A stretch of 14,019 bases of DNA from Rodentolepis nana. Lineage: Eukaryota > Platyhelminthes > Cestoda > Cyclophyllidea > Hymenolepididae. The stretch covers positions 1 through 14,019 of the forward strand of contig UZAE01014488.1 of NCBI GenBank assembly GCA_900617975.1, written 5' to 3'. A model generated the notes under the pieces. That model saw only the letters and a list, made by a program, of their open reading frames with translations. It did no database searches and was not told the origin of the DNA. Shown here piece by piece: positions 7,196 to 14,019 of the stretch; within the stretch, counting starts at the first letter, position 1, and each line of letters begins with the position of its first letter. Made by a program: the position numbers and the translations under genes.

Positions 7196-7850
7196 TACAA
7201 ATCGATGACAAACCGAAATGCCTATCTCTCCCCATGAACCCATTACCAGAAACTGATGTAGTGTGTTGCATCCAACAGCTTGATTACTTTAGGTAATCAA
7301 ACACTCCTCCAGAGCAAATGCGCTCACTGGCACTTGAGACAGTCAATGTCAACTATCCTGTCGATCAATGGCCCTTAGTCTTCACTGATGGGTCATACAT
7401 AGAAAACCAAGCAAAGGTGCAGGTGAGTCATACATAGAAAACCAAGCAAACGTTGGTGCAGGTGTCTACTCTGAACTCTTCTCTTTCTACGCAGCAGCGG
7501 GACGCAATAGATCTGCTTTCGAAGGAGAAATAGGAGTCATTTATGTTGAAAGGATACGAAATTCACCAAAGCGGTGACAAGTGCGGGCTCACAGTCAGCA
7601 ATAAAATCAATTCGAAACAGAGAGCTAAGCAAAAGAGCTGAGATATCGGAATGTAGAAAAATCAATGAACATAGGTGAAATAACCGAAACCAGTATAATA
7701 GTATGTTCCAATATTCGCCATTTGAAAAATTTGTGAAGAATTGGCGGGAAAGATGTTTAGCAAAATAATCTCCATTCCATGTCTCTATCTGCCAATCGTG
7801 AAAGATGATCATAAAAGTGCTAAAGTCGCTACCCCCTAGAATTGTGATAC
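7196..7850 (+). pseudogene. RNase H part of LINE copy C, after a 511-bp deletion
   Basis: At TACAA (7196-7200) the sequence jumps from the codons for LLRYK (copy B 4201-4205) straight to IDDKPK (copy B 3690-3694), removing 511 bp that copy B keeps; both ends carry TACAA. It continues with LPMNP, NTPPEQMRSLALE and VNYPVDQWPLVFTDGSYIEN. The first RNase H Asp (7387-7389) is kept in the family form TDGSYI. A 35-bp duplication follows, then the Glu motif FEGEI. The third catalytic site is SDSQ in copy B but reads AGSQ here, so its Asp is lost. Past ECRK-like sequence a degraded tail (FQYSPF ... CLAK, about 7710-7765) fits the W-x-P-x-H end of RNase H. The limit near 7850 is a guess. Confidence 0.82.
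7392..7450 (+). repeat. 35-bp offset duplication in RNase H of LINE copy C
   Basis: GTCATACATAGAAAACCAAG occurs at 7392 and 7427, both followed by CAAA. The 24-bp blocks are identical and lie 35 bp apart. The block is single in copy B. Confidence 0.9.
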
Positions 7851-7892
7851 GAAATCCATAGTCTTAGTGGCTTTCGCATTTGCTCATCTTCA

Positions 7893-8950
7893 TCGATAAC
7901 ACATTTGATCTGATCGAGTAGGCCACGGGCATCAGGTGATTACTCTATGGAAATGATCATGTTCTATGGTATTCCGTCCCCATGGAAAATATTCAGAAGA
8001 GAAATAAAATGCTCGCAATTATGCACTTAGACTTTCGACAAACTGGTGGGTCAACAACGGTATGATTATCGAAAATTGCAAAATTCACTTTTCAAATTTG
8101 TTCCCTGGTCCACTACAACATAAATCCGCATTTAAGATTCAAGGATACTTTTCTCGAAAATATCAATGAGTTCAAATTTCATAAACAACGTTTGACTCAA
8201 AACTATCATGAAAAATGTCATATTGCTAAAGTAGCGGAACGAGTCTCGACTGGACTAACCGTACTGAAATGTCTCTTCAATAGCATTTGTGACTGTACGC
8301 GCTAAACCTTAAGCGCCACTTACAAGATGTTTGTTCAATCAATAATGCTGTTTTGCTGTGAGCCTCTCATCACAGCCTACGAGGTGATTCAAAAACCACT
8401 CGGAAAGAAGTAGGACGAGGCATTGCGACAAATTACTGGAGGTACAGAATCAATACCCACTGATGCGAAGATCCTCATTAAAGGGAACACCACAATACGT
8501 TCATTCATTAAAAAGAGAAGGCATTGGCCTTGCAATAGGAGCAACCCCGCATTCCCAGGGGCAAAATTATTTAGCACCCGCGAAAATAGGTCACGACATC
8601 TATAACTAATCTGGTCCTATATAGAAAGTCATAGAATATATATTGACGTGTTAAGAATTGATGCCAAACAGAAGTTTCTCTCTACTCCAAACACCATTAG
8701 CGAAGCTGGTGTTCAATGTTGCACACAAATGCTTTACTATTTGAGGAAAGTAAATGCCTATATAGATCAAATAAGTTCATTTATTCTGAACAAATCTCTT
8801 TCCTCCCAACATAGAGTCGCAATCGTTTTTCAGTTGAATACTATCTGGATACGAAATTTACCACAGTAGAAACATTTCAGTCTCTTAGGCAATAGTAAAT
8901 TCAACTGGAAGCAGAGAGCCACCAATAACAGCTACGATATACAAATTTAA
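7893..8950 (+). pseudogene. LINE copy D: old RT-RNase H fragment
   Basis: From about 7893 the plus strand aligns codon by codon with the RT of copy B: FIDNT for FINDI, a stop, TGI, then LYGNDHVLWY for LYADDLVLWY (YGND at 7946-7957, catalytic Asp lost). It continues with SKFVPWSTTT-like sequence, AKVAERVSTGLTVLKCL, MFVQSIMLFCCEPLITA, LRQITGGTESIPTDAK and FSTRENRSRHL, and reaches the RNase H zone at about 8850-8950 (DTKFT region as IRNLP). Many stops and frameshifts are present. It covers the region deleted from copy C, so the two are separate copies in the same orientation and nearly abutting. It is clearly more diverged than copies B and C, so it is probably an older insertion. Confidence 0.82.
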
Positions 8951-9800
8951 AAAACCTTTATTCTTCACTGAAAGAAGAAAAACGGAATTTTTTAAATGGA
9001 TTAAAGGATTAAAGACACAATAAAGAGTACTTTGACTTTAGCTGTGTGTATTGGCGCTTTGCAGTTCTATGTCAAAATGGGGAATATATTTCAGATCTAC
9101 TCGCCATAGTATATATAGATGAGGTATAATCTAAGTAAATACGCAATTTACAAATAAAATATTAATCTTTGGCTGGAAAGACAATAGCTGACCATTTCCT
9201 TCTTTCAACGTACTTATATCTTTCACATTTTTATGCGTTTTAGGTAAGTAAAGCCACGAATCGAGATCGAGAAATGCCATTAAATGTTAATGGATTTGCA
9301 GTGCAGATTGATTATTATTAAATCAACCTCCATTTGTTTAATCCGTCGCAAGATAATCTATTATGTGGATGCACAAATCAAAGGATAAATGCATTCGTTA
9401 GTGAATAGTTGGAGGGAAAATTCATGAAAATTGTATATATTATTTTTAATGAAATTTCCCATTTTCCTCTAACCTAATGAGGTTCATTTTGCGTCCTGTT
9501 AAAATGCTGAAATAAATTGAATTAAAGAATATTAATTTTTTTCTAAATATTGAAATTAAATAATTAATTAAAGAAAATGGAATTAAATTTGCTCTCAGCA
9601 CTCTACACTCGCCAGCGCTTTTCATCACTCTGTTAACGAAATTTTTTTTCAAATGCGAAGGAATGCACATTTTCCAACGCATCATATTTTTCAACATGCA
9701 GAAGTAACTCGACTGCATATTTGATCAATGTGTCTGTTGATCCTAATTTTCCTATTGAGACACTTAGTTGTGACTACAACAGAAATATTATGTACTTAGA
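8951..9800. other. AT-rich stretch without a supported gene
   Basis: Short open frames occur on both strands, for example minus-strand 9446-9718 (rich in Lys, Ile and Phe), and plus-strand 9244-9321 directly after an acceptor-like TTTTAG. None shows a domain or a splice-linked continuation. The perfect donor-like word AGGTAAGT at 9242-9249 lacks a convincing exon before it. No transposon motif was seen. Confidence 0.45.
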
Positions 9801-9811
9801 CTATCTAACAG

Positions 9812-9951
9812 GATCATCATTTTTTTACAACTGAATTTATATCACAACCTGCGGTTGACACCGAGGTGAGAATTTTAAAACATGTTAGGGAATCTCGTTT
9901 AGCGAAGTTGGGAATAAATACTCAATATGAGTTACCGTTTACATTCTCTGG
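9812..9951 (+). CDS. Possible terminal exon, unknown protein
   Basis: After an acceptor-like TATCTAACAG a plus-strand frame runs DHHFFTTEFISQPAVDTEVR, ILKHVRESRLAKLG and INTQYELPFTFSG to TAA, about 46 codons. The codons are more balanced and the residues more protein-like than in neighbouring random frames. However, open runs of this length are expected several times per kilobase pair here. No upstream exon could be linked, and no AATAAA follows closely (ATTAAA at about 10036). It could belong to the gene at 10209 or to a separate gene. No family is recognised. Confidence 0.2.
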
Positions 9952-10208
9952 GTAAATTTCAACACGACCACAGAATCTAACCACATTGTTCAATTGTTGC
10001 CAATTCTGAGATGACCTCTGTTTAATTGATTCTTATTAAAATTAAGAAAAACAATATGATTTACTTAAATTCTCAAATCATTCTGTAAGTTAGGGCTGTT
10101 GATAAGTTAATAATTTTGTGAAACTTGTTATTTTTAACCAATCATAAGCTTGCGCTAGTTACAAAAGTGGTCCCATTATATCAAATATTGAATAATGCGA
10201 GCGTGCTA

Positions 10209-10910
10209 ATGATCATCTTTATCCTGTTGCACATGACTGTTTCATTCGGAATAGATGGTATGGATATGCCTCATTCAACTTGTTCTAGAATTATCGCAAC
10301 ACCGTCTGAGAAATCAGAATCTCTAATTATTGCCAAACGCGGAAACGGCGTAAGTAGAGATTCAAAGTAGTTTGAATTGTCCCGATTTCCATTTTTAGTC
10401 ACTTTATGTCTTTGAAAAGAATATTTTGTCAACCATTGACATAAGAGATGGCAAATGTTTCGCAAAAAGCCAAATGATCGGTGACTCGCGTAGTGAACAT
10501 GCTGGTAATGATATCGTTTGAGGTATTGTTCACAGCAACTTTCAAAATTTCTCACAGATTATTTAAATGTATCAATCAATGAAGTTATAAAGTTTGAAGA
10601 TTTGCGTTATTCTGGCCAAGACCGTGTTTGTGTTATCAAATTTGTTCCGAAATGCCAATTCAGATCTGTTGGATCAGGTTAGATATACGGAATTCTATTA
10701 AGACAGTTATTAAAGCTGCGATATTTAAATTTACTTGTATAATGTGAATATTCGTAACATTGATGATCTTTGCGTTAATTGTAGGAAGTACCATACCCCT
10801 CGTGTCGTTTCCGTTTGCGAGGTTTGAGGAAGGAAAGAGTTCCGTTAAAATTAACTTTTCCCGTTAATGGAAGGAGCCGAGACCTCAATGTGTGTATATT
10901 TTTCTTTTAA
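10209..10910 (+). CDS. Candidate secreted cysteine-containing protein, four exons
   Basis: Model: exon 1 10209-10349, exon 2 10399-10504, exon 3 10558-10677, exon 4 10789-10910. The introns begin GTAAGT, GTAATG and GTTAGA and end TTTTTAG, CTCACAG and GAAG. The first two are 49 and 53 bp, and phases 0, 1 and 1 all fit. Exons are visibly GC-richer than introns. The 162-residue product starts MIIFILLHMTVSFG, a likely signal peptide, then has an AKR dibasic site and six Cys (STCSR, GKCFA, RVCVI, PKCQF, PSCRF, NVCIF), so it would be exported and perhaps disulfide-bonded. For exon 4 the nearer acceptor (GTAG, 10784) gives a different 26-codon end and four Cys in all. AATAAA lies at 10993. A 94-codon antisense frame (10271-10555) competes. 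No family is recognised. Confidence 0.5.
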
Positions 10911-10992
10911 ATGAAAACAATTCGATTGAGTATTCGTTTATTTAATTGTGATAATGAATTTAACTCCTATTTATTGCATAAGAGAGGGGTTA

Positions 10993-10998
10993 AATAAA
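10993..10998 (+). promoter_or_regulatory. Poly(A) signal candidate
   Basis: AATAAA lies 82 bp after the TAA of the candidate secreted-protein gene (125 bp if the shorter exon 4 is used). The hexamer is common in AT-rich DNA, so it supports the model only weakly. Confidence 0.35.
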
Positions 10999-11130
10999 AT
11001 AACTATTAATTTAGTTATTAAGCTTGCTTTGTAAAACATATTTTCATTATTTTAAATTTTGTTATCAAGCGTTGAACTTTATAACATGTTTACGAGTATT
11101 TCCTAGACGACTAAACTTATTGATTAAAGA

Positions 11131-11513
11131 ATGCTAAACAAAAGTCGTTTAAACTTTTCTGTAAACAATCTACATGTTTCATTTTGTTTAATTTCGATTT
11201 GCAATATGAACGAAAACTACTTTGCTCATGGAAAGGAGGAATTGTTATTCAGCATATATCTAAGGCCTTTTGTGGTGAGTCATGTTGAATATAATCGATT
11301 GCGTAATTAAAACAAATTTAAGTGTAGCATAAGAAAATTTTACTGAAAACGTGGCAATGGATCAGATGGAATACACTTTTGAATATAACCGAGAGGGATA
11401 GGAAACTACCACAAATTTTTATTTTATCAACTTTCTTGAATATGTTGGAATTAGTGTCTATTGGGAGAAAGGTGGTAGGTCAATTTTTGAAAGTACATGC
11501 ATATACAGTTTGA
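11131..11513 (+). CDS. Possible two-exon gene, unknown protein
   Basis: Exon 1 (11131-11274) begins MLNKSRLNFSVNN after a TAA three bases upstream of the preceding codon, has a short hydrophobic run (VSFCLISIC) and ends LRPFV at donor GTG|GTGAGT. A 53-bp intron (11275-11327) ends GTGTAG. Exon 2 (11328-11513) continues in phase 0 as HKKILLKTWQWIRWN, ERDRKLPQIFILSTFLNM and KVVGQFLKVHAYTV to TGA. The total is 109 residues, or 84 if the ATG at 11206 is used. The intron length matches the first introns of the neighbouring model. Both exons are AT-rich and within what chance can give, and no domain is recognised, so this is a weak call. Confidence 0.25.
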
Positions 11514-11834
11514 TCTGCCTTTTTCACAAATATGCGTTTCGTTTAGGTGTGTCACCGGATACTATAGAATTCGATAGTTAGGTCGGACTGTTGGTATTCT
11601 ATAGAATTAATGATAATCCCATAATTAAAATCGAAATTTGTTCGCATGTGGCATATCTCATTAAAAAAGAATTCATTTTAGCATCGTATTCATTGATCAA
11701 TGTTGTTGTTTCAGCTGAATAATATTAATCTTTTCCATGATTAAGAAAAAAAGCATTCTAGAGAATTTGGCGAATATATTTTGGACTTTACTTTGAATAT
11801 TCTTTAAGAAATCTTAAATCCTTTATATTTTTAG

Positions 11835-12207
11835 TTTTATAAAACATGAAAATGAACTGATAGCACATATTACTTTATTTTATAATGGAACTATACAGTA
11901 AAAGCAATAGCTTGTAAGAAATGTTATTTACTGGCCAACATTTGCATTGGCCAGAATACAAACAAGTAACAACAACAAGCAATGGTGCGTTCACATAATA
12001 AAGTACAAATTGAATTCATTTATACTTCAATTTTTATAAAATATGAAAATTAACTGAGAACACTTTTTACTTAATTTAAAAACGGCGATTTGCAGAAAAA
12101 GCAACAGCTTGTAAGAAATGTTATTTACTGGCCACCATTTGCATTTGCTAGAATACAAAAAAGTAACAACTACAGGCAATGGTGCGCTTTCATAATAAAG
12201 TACAAAT
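11835..12207. repeat. Direct repeat, two units with a 197-bp period
   Basis: Units at 11835-12010 and 12032-12207 align without net gaps over 176 bp. Shared words include CTTGTAAGAAATGTTATTTA (11911 and 12108) and CATAATAAAGTACAAAT (11994 and 12191), each exactly 197 bp apart. By eye roughly four fifths of positions agree. The first unit contains a perfect 8-bp inverted repeat, CTGGCCAA (11931-11938) and TTGGCCAG (11947-11954); the second has lost it. Substitutions fall at all codon positions, so the units are not coding. Confidence 0.88.
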
Positions 12208-12409
12208 TTAAATGATTTTTCGAGGCATTTAAATCTATTGCAAAACAAATAATAGCATGATTGTGAAATATTTTGTCTAACATATGTGATTGCGACGAAT
12301 TGTGCTATAAATCTAAAACTGTATAGAAATAAAAGTGTAACGGAAATATTCATTATATCAATTTTAAACTATAATTAGAACAAATTTCTCGAACCTATAT
12401 CTAATCCAT

Positions 12410-12649
12410 GCAAATAAAATGAGTACGCTTATTATTCACTTAAAATCGTCAAACTAAAACGCAAAAACATCCACATTTATGAAACATTATCTAATGGACA
12501 ACATTTAAATTTTACAGAATACGAACAAAATATATATTTTAAAACAAAATTAAGAGCATATTATTGCATAGGTAAATTTGTTAACTGTATTGTTTCATAG
12601 CAAATAATATTTTAAAATAAGCCAGTTTGATATCTTAGGACAGTGAACA

Positions 12650-12685
<36 letters not shown>

Positions 12686-12820
12686 AAATGTCTTGCCTAA
12701 GATATGAGACGTCAAAGAATCTTTGATTATACCGAAGAATTGTGTTAAAAAACCAAAACTCTGAAATCTTTCAGGTTGTGAACAAATAACTTCAACAAGC
12801 AAAGGTAGGTCTGAATGGGA
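12410..12820. repeat. Third diverged unit, split by a 250-bp insertion
   Basis: GACAACATTTAAATTTTACA with ACGAACAAA (12497-12529) matches the middle of the 197-bp repeat, and AACAAATAACTTCAACAAGC (from 12781) matches the part that should follow. Between them lie 250 bp (12530-12779) absent from units one and two. The word GAACAAA occurs at both edges (12523-12529 and 12780-12786) and could be a 7-bp target-site duplication. No terminal inverted repeats were found in the inserted piece. Confidence 0.4.
12630..12705. repeat. (AT)15 microsatellite enclosed by a 10-bp inverted repeat
   Basis: An AT dinucleotide run occupies 12653-12683. It is flanked by ATATCTTAGG (12630-12639) and its perfect complement CCTAAGATAT (12696-12705), with ACA/TGT able to pair next to the stem after a 4-base bulge. 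The AT run pairs with itself, so the whole 76 bases could extrude as a cruciform or fold as a hairpin. A second perfect inverted repeat, TCAAAGA-A-TCTTTGA, follows at 12712-12726. Confidence 0.9.
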
Positions 12821-13114
12821 AATGCCGTATTTCAGAGAAGCTTAATGTTGGAAAATTTATGCTGCATTATGAAACTTTTAATAGTCATTCAATTTAATTA
12901 ATACTCAAATTTGTCCTGATACATTTAGTATACTTAATTTCAATAACTTATGCACATTTGGCAGTCTTCGTTTAATGCCATTTGTTCTGAAAAATAGGTT
13001 GTGCAATTGAGTATATTTTCTCAAGCAAGTTATTATTTTGCTTGACACCGTTTGTCGTTATTACGTACTTTTATTTTTCAACAATTCACTTAAAATTGAT
13101 TTCATTTCATTTAG

Positions 13115-13216
13115 TTACAATCGGAATCTGTTCAAGGATTTTGCAATGATTGCGGTGTTGCCGAAAATGAATACACTTTTCAGCTCTCATCAAAAATCAA
13201 TGAACATATTAAATGA
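13115..13216 (+). CDS. Possible terminal exon with a CxxC motif
   Basis: After the acceptor-like TTTCATTTCATTTAG a plus-strand frame reads LQSESVQGFCNDCGVAENEY, TFQLSSKINEHIK and TGA. An AATAAA lies at 13266-13271, 50 bp beyond the stop. A matching upstream exon could be 13026-13064 (QVIILLDTVCRYY), joined in phase 0 across a 50-bp intron from donor TAC|GTACTT. The residue mix (Gln, Glu, Ser, Asn, a CNDC pair) is more protein-like than the overlapping longer frame at 13038-13235, but 33 codons are too few to exclude chance. No family is recognised. Confidence 0.3.
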   Translation, partial: LQSESVQGFCNDCGVAENEYTFQLSSKINEHIK

Positions 13217-13707
13217 ATCACTTATGTTTCAATGAATTTAACTGATAGTATATTTCATGGTGGAAAATAAATGATCAAGTTGATTTGAATTGAAAACATT
13301 GCGGTTTTCGCATTTTCAATTGATCGCATTTGTATATCTCCCACCAATGTTGCATTCGTGCAATTTTTATAAATGATACAGCAAAATAATGATTATTGGT
13401 AGGATTATGAAATGTCATAAATTTTGACTAAAATAATAAAATATATTATTGATTTTCTTTTTGTATCCTATTATTGCATATTGCATAGTTTTACATTTCC
13501 TTTTGCAATTATGTTAAATTTTGAAATTAAACAAGTCGACACACAGACGGACTATTTTGTGTACAATGTAGCTGTTGCCAAAATGTTATTATAAGTCTTA
13601 TAAATTGCCTTTTTTTATATATCAGATTTTAGGCAAATGAGAATCACTGACAATTTATCTCAGTTTATGATTTCAAATGATTTCTCTCTCAGTCTATATT
13701 TTAATAT
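13217..13707. other. AT-rich stretch, nothing identified
   Basis: Apart from the AATAAA at 13266 there is no recognisable gene, repeat or RNA. Confidence 0.5.
13266..13271 (+). promoter_or_regulatory. Poly(A) signal candidate
   Basis: AATAAA follows the TGA of the candidate terminal exon (13115-13216) at a normal distance. It is weak evidence alone in AT-rich DNA. Confidence 0.3.
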
Positions 13708-13893
13708 ATGTTAGTTATACATATTCCCATTGAAATTTTCATTATCTTGCAATCCTGCTGTTGTGTTTGGATAATTTATCAGTTGGTGCCAATTACTAAA
13801 GGGAAGATCTTTAAAAAAATCATCTCCATGCACCGCAAGTTTTCTCAGCTAAAAATGAATGAAGTGAAACTACTCCACCGGGAATATCAATAG
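13708..13893 (+). CDS. Possible small membrane-protein exon
   Basis: An ATG-started frame of 61 codons reads IPIEIFIILQSCCCVWIIYQ, a likely membrane-spanning stretch at residues 7-26, then a basic part, KGKIFKKIISMHRKF and HREYQ, before TAG. The second half is GC-richer than the flanks. A hydrophobic helix followed by a positive tail would suit a single-pass membrane protein or one exon of a multi-pass receptor. Length and composition are also compatible with chance. No splice partner was traced. Confidence 0.18.
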   Translation: MLVIHIPIEIFIILQSCCCVWIIYQLVPITKGKIFKKIISMHRKFSQLKMNEVKLLHREYQ

Positions 13894-14019
13894 TTACAAG
13901 AAGACTCGACCAATATTTATTAATTGTTGTTTCAATTTCTTAACCTCCCAATTTTACACATTTTGGATTGTGCTATTTCATGAAAAAATAATGAGACCAG
14001 CAGAAATATCTGTTTGCAT

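Larger units (their letters stand above)
6159..7850 (+). mobile_element. LINE copy C: twin-primed (5'-inverted) insertion
   Basis: The first 347 bases (6159-6505) match copy B 4786-5135 in the same orientation as copy B, that is, minus-strand coding. From 6506 (GTGAACAAGCAG) the sequence matches copy B from 4779 downward on the opposite strand and continues as plus-strand RT and RNase H. In element order the inverted piece ends ...AATATTC and the forward piece starts GTGAACAAG, leaving only TTAGGA (copy B 4780-4785) missing. This is the arrangement produced by twin priming during target-primed reverse transcription. The forward part has a 511-bp deletion and several short duplications. The 3' end is vague: degraded RNase H can be followed to about 7850, with no tail. 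Confidence 0.88.

Noticed and set aside
7537..7812. Minus-strand open frame of 91 codons
   Set aside because: Antisense to degraded RNase H of copy C.
6509..7850. Idea that the opposite orientation at 6505/6506 is simply two unrelated LINE insertions
   Set aside because: The two pieces are adjacent in element coordinates with about six bases missing, which separate insertions would not be expected to give.
9242..9249. Perfect donor-like AGGTAAGT
   Set aside because: The sequence before it is not a convincing exon; the same bases serve better as an acceptor context (TTTTAG), and neither use could be tied to a gene.
9446..9718. Minus-strand open frame of 90 codons
   Set aside because: Biased to Lys, Ile, Phe and Asn codons of AT-rich DNA, no domain, no splice context; a frame of this length is expected about once or twice in a window like this.
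10271..10555. Minus-strand open frame of 94 codons
   Set aside because: Antisense to exons 1 and 2 of the secreted-protein model and crossing its intron. No signal peptide or domain was seen; kept only as the competing reading of that locus.
12027..12353. Minus-strand open frame of 108 codons, the longest in the right part
   Set aside because: About half of it is one unit of the 197-bp repeat. The other unit has a stop in the same frame, and substitutions fall equally on all codon positions, so it is not under coding constraint.
1..14019. Search for tRNA, rRNA and bacterial features (operons, ribosome binding sites)
   Set aside because: No tRNA B-box-like GGTTCGAAT word or cloverleaf was found, and no gene packing of bacterial type is present.

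Overview
The window looks like AT-rich nuclear DNA from an invertebrate, most likely an arthropod. The reasons are a family of APE-endonuclease/reverse-transcriptase/RNase H LINE retrotransposons, a decayed Mutator-like (MULE) transposase, candidate genes split by introns of about 50 bp, AATAAA signals and no bacterial-style gene packing. From memory the LINE and the MULE recall copies common in spider genomes; this is an impression, not a search result.

Left part (1-8950): a graveyard of at least four fragments of one LINE family. Copy A (1 to about 1605, minus) carries endonuclease and the endonuclease-RT linker and runs off the left edge; its linker has been expanded into two minisatellite-like arrays. 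Copy B (3214-5140, minus) carries RT and most of RNase H, broken by one in-frame TGA and one single-base frameshift; a lone N sits where its 3' similarity fades. Copy C (6159 to about 7850) is a 5'-inverted ('twin-primed') insertion: its first 347 bases are on the minus strand and the rest on the plus strand, with only about 6 bases of element lost at the inversion point. It also has a 511-bp internal deletion and five short repeats with a 35-43 bp offset. Copy D (about 7893-8950, plus) is older and more diverged. A MULE transposase C-terminal fragment in three frames (5688-6110, minus) abuts copy C.

Right part (8951-14019): low-copy AT-rich DNA with possible genes. The best is a four-exon plus-strand gene model (10209-10910) for a secreted cysteine-containing protein, with phase-compatible splice sites and a poly(A) signal. 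Weaker candidates are a two-exon model at 11131-11513, a terminal exon at 13115-13216 with an AATAAA after it, and single exons at 9812-9951 and 13708-13893. Between them lie a 197-bp-period direct repeat (11835-12207) with a third, interrupted unit, and an (AT)15 run enclosed in a 10-bp inverted repeat (12630-12705).

The LINE copies cannot act: each lacks catalytic residues, reading frame or ends. The main points of interest are the clean twin-priming structure, the recurring ~40-bp duplications confined to copies A and C, and the unidentified secreted-protein gene model.
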